Shown one piece after another: positions 8,964 through 17,724 of a stretch of 64,000 bases of DNA (within the stretch, counting starts at the first letter, position 1; every line of letters begins with the position of its first letter). A model generated the notes under the pieces. The model saw nothing but the letters and a program-made list of their open reading frames with translations, ran no database searches and was not told where the DNA came from. Both the position numbers and the translations under genes were made by a program. The DNA comes from Paraburkholderia bannensis (lineage in GTDB: Bacteria > Pseudomonadota > Gammaproteobacteria > Burkholderiales > Burkholderiaceae), in assembly GCF_014200455.1 (NCBI RefSeq), contig NZ_JACHBW010000012.1:186001-250000 (forward strand). Direction: 5' to 3'.

Positions 8964-11961
8964 GCTGACGCACCCCTTCCGTGTCGTAAAAAACCGGGCT
9001 GGCGATCGTGGCGCTCACGCGTCGTCCATCGGCCATGGGCACCACAATCTTTTCGCCCATCTTGCCAAGACCGCCCTTCACGACTGCAAGCGCAATCGAG
9101 CGCTTGAGAATCGGGCTGTAGTAGCTCGACGTGACGTGGCCGATCATCGGCATCGTGCCGTCCGCGGCGGCGCGCGCATCGGACGCAACGATCTGGCCAC
9201 CTTCGGGCAGCACGTATTGCGCGTCGTCCGTGAGCAGACCGACGAACTGCTTGCGCCCTTCCTTCGCGGTGTCCGAGCGCGACAGCGAACGCTTGCCCAG
9301 AAAGTCCTTGGTCTGCGAGACCAGGCCGCCCATGCCCAGATCGAACGGCGTGACCGATCCATCGGTGTCCTGACCGACGATGATGTAACCCTTCTCCGCG
9401 CGCAGCACGTGCATCGTTTCCGTGCCGTAAGGCGTGATGTCGAATTCCGCGCCTGCGGCCATCAAGGCTTCCCACACGGCGCGGCCCGCGTTGGCCGGCA
9501 CGTTCACTTCATAGGCCAGCTCGCCCGAGAAGCTGATGCGCATCACACGCGCCTTCGCGCCCGCCACCGTGCCGTTGCGGTACGACATGAACGGGAACGC
9601 GGCGTTGGCGAAATCGATATCGGCGCACACCTTCTGCAGCACCTTGCGGCTCTTGGGGCCCACCACCGCGAACGTGGCCCAGTGATCCGTCACGGAAGCC
9701 AGACGTACCTTCATATCCGGCCATTCGGTCTGCAGCCAGCGTTCGAGCCACGTGAGCACGCGCGCCGCGCCGCCCGTCGTGGTGGTCATCATGTAGTGCT
9801 CCTGACCGAGGCGCACCGTCACGCCGTCGTCGAACACCATGCCGTTTTCGTCGAGCATCAGGCCATAGCGGCACTTGCCCACTTCCAGCTTGCTCCACGG
9901 GTTGGTGTAGACCCAGTTGAGCAGCTTCGCGGCGTCCGGGCCTTGAATATCGATCTTGCCGAGCGTCGACGCATCCAGAATGCCCACGCTATTTCGCACC
10001 GCCAGGCATTCGCGCGCGACCGCAGCATGAAGATCTTCGCCCTTCTTCGGGAAGTACCAGGGACGCTTCCAGTTGCCCACATCCTCGAACAGCGCGCCAT
10101 GCTCGACATGCCACTCATGCACACAGGTCTTGCGGATCGGGTCGAGCATATCGCCCAGTTCGCGGCCTGCGAAGGTGCCGAAAGTAACCGGTGTGTAGTT
10201 CGGGCGGAACGTGGTGGTGCCCGTCTCGGGAATCGACTTGCCCAGCGCATTGGCCAGAATCGCCATGCCGTTGATGTTGCCGAGCTTGCCCTGATCGGTG
10301 CCAAAGCCCATCGCCGTATAGCGCTTCACGTGCTCGATCGATTCGAAGCCTTCACGCGCAGCCAGCAGGATATCGGCGGCGGCCACGTCGTTCTGGAAAT
10401 CGACGAACTGCTTCGGCCCGCGTGCTGCGGCTGCGTGACTGCCCACGAGCCAGAGCGGTTGCAGCGGGGCTTCGGCGGGATCGGCGACCTTGGGTACCGT
10501 GGGGCGCGTCACCGCAAAACCGAGCGATTGCGCCGCGTCCACGCCCGCATCGACGGCCTGCGTGAGACCGCGCGCGAGGCTGAATTCGCCCACTGCCGCG
10601 CCCGCGCTCACTTCGGGCTGGACGCGCTTGCCGGGAATGAAGCACGATTTCGCATCGCTCCACGTGGCCTTGCCGCCCGACTGCGCGAACAGGTGCAGCA
10701 CCGGATTGAAGCCGCCCGACATCGCCACCAGATCGCAGGGCAGATCGGCCTGCTTCGCGCCGGTCTGGCCTTTGTTCCAGGCCACTACTTCGACCGCACT
10801 CACGCGCGTCTTGCCGCGCGCGCTCATGATCGCCGCATTGTTCATGATCTTCACGCCCTGGCGGCGCGCAGCGGCCTGCCACTCGCTCGTGCTCTGGCCA
10901 CGCGGATCGACGATGGTGACCGCCGCGCCGCAAGCCTTGAGATCGAGCGCGCAGCGATAGCCCGCGTCGTTGTTCGTGAACACCACGACATTGCGGCCCG
11001 GCAGTACGCCGTAGCGATGAATATAGGTCGACACAGCCCCGGCCAGCATCACGCCCGGCAGATCGTTATTGCCGAATACGATAGGCCGCTCGTGAGCGCC
11101 TGTGGCGAGAATCACGCGCTTCGCACGGATCTTCCATAGCAGTTCACGCGAGCCCCGGCGCGTCGAGACCGGCAGATGCTCGGACAGACGCTGCGCGACA
11201 GTGACGAGATTGTGATCCTGATAACCAAACGCCGTGCTGCGCGAGAGAATCTGCACATCGGGCAGCGCCGCAAGCTCGGCTTCGACCTTTTCGACCCAGT
11301 GAATCGCGGGGCGACCGTCGATTTCGGTCTTGCCTGCGAGCAGGCTGCCGCCCAGTTCGCGCTGATCGTCGACGAGAATCACGCGTGCGCCGCTGCGGCC
11401 CGCCGTCAACGCGGCGAGCAGGCCCACCGGACCGCCGCCCACCACCAGCACGTCGCAGTGCGCGAAGGTCTTGTCGTAGCGGTCGGCGTCGAGTGTTTCG
11501 GGCGCCTTGCCCAGACCCGCCGCTTCGCGAATCTTCTCCTCGTACTTCGGCCAGAATTTACGCGGCCACATAAAGGTCTTGTAGTAGAACCCCGCCGGCA
11601 TGAAGCGCGAGAACTTCTGGTTCACGGCCATGCGGTCGTTTTCCAGATTCGGCACGGCGTTCACGCTGTTCGCAACCAGCCCCTGATAAAGCTCGATTTC
11701 CGTGGCGCGCGCATTCGGCACCGTATATGCGCCGGTTTCGAGTTGCACGACGGCATTCGGCTCCGCCACGTCGGCCGTGACGATGCCGCGCGGGCGATGA
11801 TACTTGAAGCTGCGCGCCACGAAATGCACATCATTGGCGAGCAGCGCCGATGCCAGCGTGTCGCCCTGATAGCCCTGATACGTGCGGCCATTGAACGTGA
11901 AGGTCAAGGGAATCGCGCGATTGACGCGACCGCCGCCGCCCAGACGATTTTTCTGGCTCAT
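8953..11961 (-). CDS. soxA: Sarcosine oxidase alpha subunit
   Basis: The 1002-residue protein matches the usual length. The N-terminal 100 residues are a ferredoxin-like domain (TYQGDTLASALLANDVHF). A FAD/NAD domain follows from about residue 165 (VLVVGGGPVGLLAALTAGRSG), and the C-terminal 390 residues are a GcvT-type aminomethyltransferase domain that binds tetrahydrofolate. It forms the NAD and folate part of the enzyme converting sarcosine to glycine, hydrogen peroxide and 5,10-methylene-tetrahydrofolate (or formaldehyde without folate). The ATG overlaps the soxD stop (ATGA). Confidence 0.97.
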   Translation of the reverse strand: MSQKNRLGGGGRVNRAIPLTFTFNGRTYQGYQGDTLASALLANDVHFVARSFKYHRPRGIVTADVAEPNAVVQLETGAYTVPNARATEIELYQGLVANSVNAVPNLENDRMAVNQKFSRFMPAGFYYKTFMWPRKFWPKYEEKIREAAGLGKAPETLDADRYDKTFAHCDVLVVGGGPVGLLAALTAGRSGARVILVDDQRELGGSLLAGKTEIDGRPAIHWVEKVEAELAALPDVQILSRSTAFGYQDHNLVTVAQRLSEHLPVSTRRGSRELLWKIRAKRVILATGAHERPIVFGNNDLPGVMLAGAVSTYIHRYGVLPGRNVVVFTNNDAGYRCALDLKACGAAVTIVDPRGQSTSEWQAAARRQGVKIMNNAAIMSARGKTRVSAVEVVAWNKGQTGAKQADLPCDLVAMSGGFNPVLHLFAQSGGKATWSDAKSCFIPGKRVQPEVSAGAAVGEFSLARGLTQAVDAGVDAAQSLGFAVTRPTVPKVADPAEAPLQPLWLVGSHAAAARGPKQFVDFQNDVAAADILLAAREGFESIEHVKRYTAMGFGTDQGKLGNINGMAILANALGKSIPETGTTTFRPNYTPVTFGTFAGRELGDMLDPIRKTCVHEWHVEHGALFEDVGNWKRPWYFPKKGEDLHAAVARECLAVRNSVGILDASTLGKIDIQGPDAAKLLNWVYTNPWSKLEVGKCRYGLMLDENGMVFDDGVTVRLGQEHYMMTTTTGGAARVLTWLERWLQTEWPDMKVRLASVTDHWATFAVVGPKSRKVLQKVCADIDFANAAFPFMSYRNGTVAGAKARVMRISFSGELAYEVNVPANAGRAVWEALMAAGAEFDITPYGTETMHVLRAEKGYIIVGQDTDGSVTPFDLGMGGLVSQTKDFLGKRSLSRSDTAKEGRKQFVGLLTDDAQYVLPEGGQIVASDARAAADGTMPMIGHVTSSYYSPILKRSIALAVVKGGLGKMGEKIVVPMADGRRVSATIASPVFYDTEGVRQHVE

Positions 11962-12272
11962 GCCTTGCTCCCTTGCGTGCTTTTATCTTGCCCGTTCGCG
12001 GCAGGCGTGCTGCCCGTGCGGAATTTCTCGTAACCGTGAATCTCGTAGCTCACGGTATCGCGCGTTACCATGAACCAGCGGCGGCAGCCCTGAGCGTGCA
12101 GCCATTGCTCCTTGTGCACGCCGCGCGGGTTATGGCGCATGAACAGGTAATCGCCCCATTCCTTGTCGCTGAGTTTTTCGGTTTCGAGCGGACGGGCGAT
12201 TTCCGCCTCGCCGCCGCAGGTAAATTCCGCTTCGGCACGCGGGCCGCACCACGGACATTCGATCAGCAGCAT
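11958..12272 (-). CDS. soxD: Sarcosine oxidase delta subunit
   Basis: This is a 104-residue zinc-binding subunit. The ligand motif CPWCGPR is at residues 6-12, followed by a CGGEAE segment near 19 and HAQGCRRWF near 59-67, as expected for SoxD. It sits between soxB and soxA, with a 30-bp gap on one side and a 4-bp overlap on the other. It belongs to the heterotetrameric, tetrahydrofolate-linked sarcosine oxidase rather than the monomeric type. Confidence 0.95.
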   Translation of the reverse strand: MLLIECPWCGPRAEAEFTCGGEAEIARPLETEKLSDKEWGDYLFMRHNPRGVHKEQWLHAQGCRRWFMVTRDTVSYEIHGYEKFRTGSTPAANGQDKSTQGSKA

Positions 12273-12302
12273 GTGATGTACTCCTTACAGGTCCGTGGGT
12301 GA

Positions 12303-13547
12303 TCAGTGCGCAACGGCGGCTGCGCCGTGCTCGTCGATCAGATGGCCGGTGTAGAAACGGTCCAGCGAGAACGCTGCATTCAAGGGATGCGGTTCATCGT
12401 TGGCAATGGTGTGAGCGAAGGTCCAGCCGGAACCCGGCGTGGCCTTGAAACCGCCCGTGCCCCAGCCGCAGTTGAAATAGAGACCCTTTACGTCGGTCTT
12501 GCTGATGATCGGGCAGGCGTCCGGTGAGACATCGACGATACCGCCCCACTGGCGATTCATGCGCACGCGCGAGAACACCGGGAACATTTCGACGATGGCC
12601 TGCAGGGTGCCTTCGATAATGTTGAAACTGCCGCGCTGGCCAAACCCCGTGTATTGATCGACGCCCGCGCCAATCACCAGATCGCCCTTATCGGACTGGC
12701 TGATATAGGCATGCACGGCGTTCGACATGATGACCGTGTTGACGACCGGCTTGATCGGCTCGGAAACCAGCGCCTGCAGCGGATGGCTTTCGAGCGGCAG
12801 ACGCACGCCGGCCATATCGGCGAGCGTGGTGGTGTTGCCCGCGGCCACCACGGCAACCTTTTTTGCCTTGATAAAGCCCTTGACCGTGTCCACGCCCGTC
12901 ACGCGCGAGCCGTCACGGCGGATGCCCGTCACCTGGCAGTTCTGAATGATATCGACGCCCAGGCGATCGGCGCCGCGTGCGAAACCCCACGCCACGGCGT
13001 CGTGACGCGCCACGCCGGCGCGGCGCTGGATCGACGCGCCCAGCACCGGATAGCGGCTGTTGAGGTTGATGGTCGGCTCGATTTCCTTGATCTGCGCGGG
13101 CGTGAGAAACTCGGCATCGACGCCGTTCAGACGGTTCGCATTCACGCGGCGCTCCGTGTCGCGCACGTCCTGCAGCGTATGCGCGAGATTCATGACGCCG
13201 CGCTGGCTGAACATCACGTTGTAGTTGAGGTCCTGCGCGAGTCCTTCCCAGAGCTTCATCGCCTTTTCGTACAGGGCGGCCGATTCGTCCCAGAGATAGT
13301 TCGAGCGCACGATGGTGGTGTTACGCGCCGTATTGCCGCCGCCAATCCAGCCTTTTTCGAGGATCGCGATGTTTTTTACACCGTGCTCCTTCGCGAGGTA
13401 ATAGGCCGTGGCCAGACCATGCCCGCCGCCGCCGACGATCACCACGTCGTATTCCTTTTTCGGCTCCGGGCTCTTCCATTGCCGCTCCCAGTTCTCGTGA
13501 TACGACAACCCGTTGCGGAACAGACTGAATATCGAATAGCGGCTCAT
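12303..13547 (-). CDS. soxB: Sarcosine oxidase beta subunit
   Basis: The 414-residue flavoprotein subunit carries the sarcosine-oxidising site. The FAD motif is YDVVIVGGGGHGLATAYYLA near residues 33-52. The segment RHDAVAWGFARG near residue 182 contains the histidine expected to hold FMN covalently. The C-terminal flavin-domain motif is YFNCGWGTGGFKATPGSG. The gene is 31 bp downstream of sdaA and leads the soxBDAG block. Confidence 0.97.
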   Translation of the reverse strand: MSRYSIFSLFRNGLSYHENWERQWKSPEPKKEYDVVIVGGGGHGLATAYYLAKEHGVKNIAILEKGWIGGGNTARNTTIVRSNYLWDESAALYEKAMKLWEGLAQDLNYNVMFSQRGVMNLAHTLQDVRDTERRVNANRLNGVDAEFLTPAQIKEIEPTINLNSRYPVLGASIQRRAGVARHDAVAWGFARGADRLGVDIIQNCQVTGIRRDGSRVTGVDTVKGFIKAKKVAVVAAGNTTTLADMAGVRLPLESHPLQALVSEPIKPVVNTVIMSNAVHAYISQSDKGDLVIGAGVDQYTGFGQRGSFNIIEGTLQAIVEMFPVFSRVRMNRQWGGIVDVSPDACPIISKTDVKGLYFNCGWGTGGFKATPGSGWTFAHTIANDEPHPLNAAFSLDRFYTGHLIDEHGAAAVAH

Positions 13548-13578
13548 TTCACGGTTCCTTCGTTGCGCGTTTTTGCAA

Positions 13579-14964
13579 TTAGCATTCGATGACGTTCACG
13601 GCCAGACCGCCCCGCGACGTTTCCTTGTATTTGGTTTTCATATCCGCGCCCGTTTCACGCATGGTCTTGATGACGTTATCGAGCGTGACGTAGTGCTCGC
13701 CATTGCCCTTGAGCGCCATGCGCGAAGCGTTGAGCGCCTTGATTGCGCCCATCGCATTACGTTCGATACAGGGAATCTGCACGAGACCGCCCACCGGATC
13801 GCAGGTCATGCCCAGGTTGTGTTCCATGCCGATCTCGGCGGCGTTTTCCACCTGCAGGGGCGTACCGCCCATCACGGCGGCGAGCGCCGCCGCCGCCATC
13901 GAGCAGGCCACGCCCACCTCGCCCTGGCAGCCCACCTCGGCCCCTGAAATCGAGGCCGTTTCCTTGTAGATGATGCCGATGGCCGCCGCCGTGAGCAGGA
14001 AATCGACGATGCCCTGATCGTTCGCGCCCGGCGTGAACTTGACGTAGTAATGGAGCACGGCGGGAATCACACCGGCCGCACCATTAGTGGGTGCCGTCAC
14101 GACGCGCCCGCCGGCGGCGTTTTCCTCGTTCACGGCCATGGCGTAGAGATTGACCCAGTCGAGCATCGAAAGCGGATCACGCAGCGACTCTTCCGAACGC
14201 GCCCGCAGATTCGCGCACAGATCAGCGGCGCGGCGACGCACCTGCATGGGCCCCGGCAGCTCGCCACGAATTCGGCAACCGCGCTCCACGCAAGCGGCCA
14301 TGGTCTGCCAGATCTCCATCAGACCTTCGCGCACGGCTTCGGGCGAACGCGACGCGCATTCATTGGCAAACACCACCTCGGCGATCGAGAGACCGCTTTC
14401 GCGGCACACGCGCAGCAGATCATCGCCGGTGCGAAACGGCCAGGGCACCTCCTGCGCGCCGCGCACGCCGTTGACGCGATCCCCTTCGCGATTGACGACA
14501 AAACCGCCGCCCACCGAGTAATACTCCTTCTCCACCAGCAACTGCCCCTGTTCATCGAAGGCCTGAAAACGCATGCCATTCGAATGCAGCGTGTTGGCGC
14601 CGCCCATGGTCTTGCGATAGAAACCGATGCACTCGCGCTCATCGAAGCGGACAGCGTGCTTGCCGAGCAGCAGCAGTTCGCGCTCGCGGCGAATTGCGGC
14701 CAGGCGCGGCTCGATGCTGTCCGGATCGATGGCATGGGGGAGATTGCCTTCGAGACCGAGCAGGACCGCCTTGTCCGTGCCGTGGCCCTTGCCGGTGGCG
14801 CCTAGCGAACCGTACAGTTCCGCCTTCACGCGGCGCACGAAACCGAGCAGATTGGCGTCTTCGATATGCGATGCGAAGCGGCAAGCGGCGATCATCGGAC
14901 CCACCGTGTGCGAGCTCGACGGGCCGATGCCGATCTTGAACAGGTCGAAGACGCTGACGTTCAT
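13579..14964 (-). CDS. sdaA: L-serine ammonia-lyase (iron-sulfur type)
   Basis: The 461-residue enzyme deaminates L-serine to pyruvate with a 4Fe-4S cluster. Family features are FKIGIGPSSSHTVGPM near the N-terminus and cluster cysteines in GCQGEVGVACSMAAAA and LVQIPCIERN near residues 340-400. I chose the ATG at 14964 because AGGG lies 8 bp upstream; a longer frame would translate a GGGGTT repeat into Asn-Pro pairs and is unlikely to be real. It heads the leftward sox operon and links glycine and serine from betaine breakdown to pyruvate. Confidence 0.95.
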   Translation of the reverse strand: MNVSVFDLFKIGIGPSSSHTVGPMIAACRFASHIEDANLLGFVRRVKAELYGSLGATGKGHGTDKAVLLGLEGNLPHAIDPDSIEPRLAAIRRERELLLLGKHAVRFDERECIGFYRKTMGGANTLHSNGMRFQAFDEQGQLLVEKEYYSVGGGFVVNREGDRVNGVRGAQEVPWPFRTGDDLLRVCRESGLSIAEVVFANECASRSPEAVREGLMEIWQTMAACVERGCRIRGELPGPMQVRRRAADLCANLRARSEESLRDPLSMLDWVNLYAMAVNEENAAGGRVVTAPTNGAAGVIPAVLHYYVKFTPGANDQGIVDFLLTAAAIGIIYKETASISGAEVGCQGEVGVACSMAAAALAAVMGGTPLQVENAAEIGMEHNLGMTCDPVGGLVQIPCIERNAMGAIKALNASRMALKGNGEHYVTLDNVIKTMRETGADMKTKYKETSRGGLAVNVIEC

Positions 14965-14976
14965 CTGGTTATCCCT

Positions 14977-15003
14977 GGGGTTGGGGTTGGGGTTGGGGTT
15001 GGG
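14977..15003. repeat. Telomere-like GGGGTT repeat upstream of sdaA
   Basis: Four perfect GGGGTT units followed by GGG end 12 bp upstream of the sdaA ATG and directly abut its ribosome-binding site. The G-rich strand is the template strand of sdaA. Five closely spaced G-runs satisfy the usual G-quadruplex pattern, and the unit can change in number by slippage. Confidence 0.95.
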
Positions 15004-15134
15004 TTTTGTTTGGCCGCTTGCGCTGTGATGAGTGTCAGTAGACCAAATTTGCTGCGCTTGCCGATAGAACAAAAGCGGCATGGGGTTATGATGGGGACGT
15101 CAGTTGTGTGCTTTTTTCGGTGGGGTTTATTTGG

Positions 15135-15658
15135 GTGTGGGCATTTCCTTGTTTTGTTGTCGGTATGCCAGGGTTGCCCCTGTGCGGGGCGGCACCCCCT
15201 TTTCTTTGCAGCGGCAAAGAAAAGGGGGAAAAGAAAGCCGCTCACACCGCCAGTGCTTCGCGGTACACCTTCAGCCTATAAACAGAGTGGCGCCCGGGCA
15301 GCGCCCGCTCCACGCGCCCAATATCGGAGTGGTAACGCCCGCACATCCGGGGGCGCTGCGCGCCCCGTTGGGCATAGCAGCAAACCTTCGGTTTGCGCCT
15401 TCCCTCGCAAACCCAACCGTTGCGAGCGCAGCGAGCAACGGGATGTGTGACTGCCTTGTCACTTCGTTTTACGGCGCGTGGCGCGAGCAATGCCCAGTCA
15501 CCACTCTGCTATCAGGTTAGTGGTGGACGGCGTCACATTAGCGGTGTGAGCGGCTTTCTTTTGCCTATCTTTTCTTTGCCGCTGCAAAGAAAAGTAGGTG
15601 CCGCCCCGCACAGGGGCAACGCTCGCATACCGACAAGAAAACAAGGAAATGCCCACAC
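15135..15658. repeat. Intergenic element with 116-118-bp inverted arms
   Basis: The left arm 15135-15250 and right arm 15541-15658 are near-identical inverted copies. Both begin with gtgtgggcatttcc at the outer end and finish with ccgctcacaccgc at the inner end. Each arm itself holds a perfect hairpin based on TTTTCTTTGCAGCGGCAAAGAAAA. The 290-bp centre has short palindromes such as gcaaaccttcggtttgc and no plausible gene. No transposase is present. From memory, closely similar stretches recur between genes in Burkholderia and Paraburkholderia genomes, so it may be a non-autonomous repeat family. The stretch 14965-15134 holds only the sdaA leader. Confidence 0.9.
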
Positions 15659-15681
15659 CACCACGAATCGCGAAAGAAAGC

Positions 15682-16824
15682 TCAGAACGAATGCCTGACC
15701 CCCACCCGCACATCAGCCTGAGTAGTAGTAGAAGACGGCGTAAAACTATACCCAATAACAGCATCCACGCCCTGCGAAGCCTTAAGCCAATCCCCGGAAA
15801 CATAAACATCGGTATTCTTGGAAAGCAGATAATGCAACCCGGCAGAAATCTGATTCCAGTGATGCCCATCGAAATGGGTGTACTGATACCCACCGATAGC
15901 ACTAAAAGCCGGCGTAACCTGCCAGTTGACACCCCCTTCAGCCACGAGCATATGCTCGCTCTCCCCAAACGCCTTGATCTGCGTATAAGTAAAATCCCCA
16001 GAAAGCGTAACGGCGTTGATCACATAACTGGCACCAATCCCAAACGTCCCCTGCTTATCGACAGGAAACGAATCGCTGGCATAAAGATCGGTAACAGCCC
16101 CTGTAGCAGCATCGACACTCACCGTAGGCCGCCCAAAAAACGACCGCACGCCAATCATTGCGTAAGGATCAAACGCATAAATCCCGGAGGGATTATTCAA
16201 CTGCGTATACGCAGTGCCCATCGCGAAGTCGCCATGCTGATACTGTGCTCCCACGCTCCACGCGCTTCCGGTATGAAAGTCCCCTGGCGTATTACTGAAC
16301 GAATACATGCCGCCAAACTGGAACCCGCCATACGTATTCGACATGAACTTGATCGCATTCGGCAGATGGTCGCCATTCATCCGGTCGAAGTCGCCCTGAT
16401 TGATCGCATAACCGCTCGCCCACGCCGTGACGTTGAACAGATAAACCATCTCCTGCGTCATATCGATCTGGTTGCCGAACGTGAGCGTGCCCCAATCGCT
16501 CTGCAGTCCCACATAAGCCGCGCGCCCAAACAACGATCCACCGTTGGCGATCTGCCCATTACCAAGGTGAAACCCGCTCTCCAGTTCGAACACGGCTTTC
16601 AGTCCGCCACCCAGATCCTCTGTGCCCTTGAGCCCAAAACGGTTCGCATAGGAAATCCCGTCGTCGAACTTGACCTGATGCGAGCCGCCGGCGTTATTCA
16701 CCCAGGTCACGCCGCCGTCGATGATGCCGTAGAGGGTCACGCTGCTTTGCGCATAAGAGGCGCTGGACATCAGCATCGTCGCCAGCGCAATGGCGCTCAG
16801 TGCCGCCGTATTCGTTCTTTTCAT
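15682..16824 (-). CDS. Outer-membrane porin (Burkholderia OmpC-like family)
   Basis: The 380-residue precursor has a signal peptide ending ASYAQ at about residue 25, then the typical start SSVTLYGIIDGGVTWVNN. It ends with DVRVGVRHSF, the terminal aromatic residue needed for outer-membrane insertion. It should be a trimeric 16-strand general porin. Base composition changes along the gene: the part coding the C-terminal half (about 15690-16200) is visibly richer in AT and in rare codons (runs of ACT, AGT, TAT) than the N-terminal part. It ends 24 bp from the inverted-repeat element. Confidence 0.95.
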   Translation of the reverse strand: MKRTNTAALSAIALATMLMSSASYAQSSVTLYGIIDGGVTWVNNAGGSHQVKFDDGISYANRFGLKGTEDLGGGLKAVFELESGFHLGNGQIANGGSLFGRAAYVGLQSDWGTLTFGNQIDMTQEMVYLFNVTAWASGYAINQGDFDRMNGDHLPNAIKFMSNTYGGFQFGGMYSFSNTPGDFHTGSAWSVGAQYQHGDFAMGTAYTQLNNPSGIYAFDPYAMIGVRSFFGRPTVSVDAATGAVTDLYASDSFPVDKQGTFGIGASYVINAVTLSGDFTYTQIKAFGESEHMLVAEGGVNWQVTPAFSAIGGYQYTHFDGHHWNQISAGLHYLLSKNTDVYVSGDWLKASQGVDAVIGYSFTPSSTTTQADVRVGVRHSF

Positions 16825-17026
16825 GGTGTCGGTCTCTCCGGACTCACACTACGGTTGAAGGGCCGCATGCTGCATGCAGCGCACGGACCTGCAAAACGTA
16901 TAAAGCCAAATCTCGCCCGACTTGCGCTCAAACGACGGGCGCCAGCCCTGTAGCGACATGAGGTGCGACGACCATCGCAAACCCGCCGTGCATCTGTCCA
17001 GTTGCGTCACGCGCGATGCGCCCAGG

Positions 17027-17056
17027 TTTTTTATTGATTGATCGTTCAATAAAAAA
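17027..17056. promoter_or_regulatory. BetI-type operator palindrome upstream of betI
   Basis: A 30-bp near-perfect palindrome has the form TTTTTTATTGA-TT-GATC-GT-TCAATAAAAAA, centred on GATC, 40 bp before the betI start. Its core, ATTGA...TCAAT, matches the kind of site bound by the choline-responsive repressor BetI. It would repress betIBA when choline is absent. Confidence 0.8.
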
Positions 17057-17096
17057 TAATTACAGTAGAGGCCTTCAAGATGCGCCAGGAGTGGCC

Positions 17097-17708
17097 ATGC
17101 CCAAACTCGGAATGCGGGAAATCCGCCGCGCCCAGCTCATCGATGCGACCCTCGAAAGCATCGATCAGGCCGGTATGTCCGGTACGACGCTTGCTACCGT
17201 TGCGCAGCGCGCGCGCATTTCCACGGGCATCGTCAGCCATTATTTCGGCGGCAAGGACGCGTTGCTCGAAGCCACCATGCGCCACGTGCTGCGCGATCTC
17301 GGCGCGGCCGCCCAGCGCCGGCTCAAGGCCGCGCGGCCGCAGCCTCGCGCGCGTTTGCGCGCCATCGTGGCAGCCAATTTCGACGTTTCGCAGGTCAGCG
17401 GCCCGGTGATGAAAACCTGGCTCGCGTTCTGGGCCGAGAGCATGCACGTACCGGCCCTGCGGCGGCTTCAGCACGTCAATACGCGCAGGCTCTATTCCAA
17501 CCTTTGCGCGGAATTCGGCAAGGCCATGCCGCGCACGGCCGCGCGGCGCGCCGCCACCGGCCTCGCCGCGATGATCGACGGTCTGTGGCTGCGCGGTGCG
17601 ACCACCGGCGAGCCGTTCGATACCAAAGCCGCGCTGCGCCTCGCCAACGACTACATCGACCTTCTGCTGGACACGCACGCTGGCACGCGTGCGCGCCAGC
17701 ACGCCTGA
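17097..17708 (+). CDS. betI: Choline-responsive TetR repressor BetI
   Basis: The 203-residue TetR-family protein has the helix-turn-helix segment TTLATVAQRARISTGIVSHYF near residues 29-49. The N-terminus MPKLGMREIRRAQLI is characteristic of BetI. I chose the ATG at 17097 because CAGGAG lies just upstream; a longer frame would read through the operator. It represses the bet genes and is relieved by choline. It is followed 16 bp later by betB, giving the usual betI-betB-betA order. Confidence 0.95.
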   Translation: MPKLGMREIRRAQLIDATLESIDQAGMSGTTLATVAQRARISTGIVSHYFGGKDALLEATMRHVLRDLGAAAQRRLKAARPQPRARLRAIVAANFDVSQVSGPVMKTWLAFWAESMHVPALRRLQHVNTRRLYSNLCAEFGKAMPRTAARRAATGLAAMIDGLWLRGATTGEPFDTKAALRLANDYIDLLLDTHAGTRARQHA

Positions 17709-17724
17709 ACCGGAGCGACCCCGC

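Noticed and set aside
8770..11139. 789-codon frame opposite soxA
   Set aside because: It lies wholly antisense to the well-supported soxA coding sequence, with Arg/His-rich composition typical of shadow frames.
15135..15658. Insertion sequence
   Set aside because: Inverted arms are present, but there is no transposase frame and I could not identify a target-site duplication, so only a repeat element is called.
15498..15968. Possible 156-codon gene over the inverted-repeat arm and porin end
   Set aside because: It reads through the repeat arm and antisense porin sequence. The peptide from the arm is of a type often mis-called in Burkholderia genomes.
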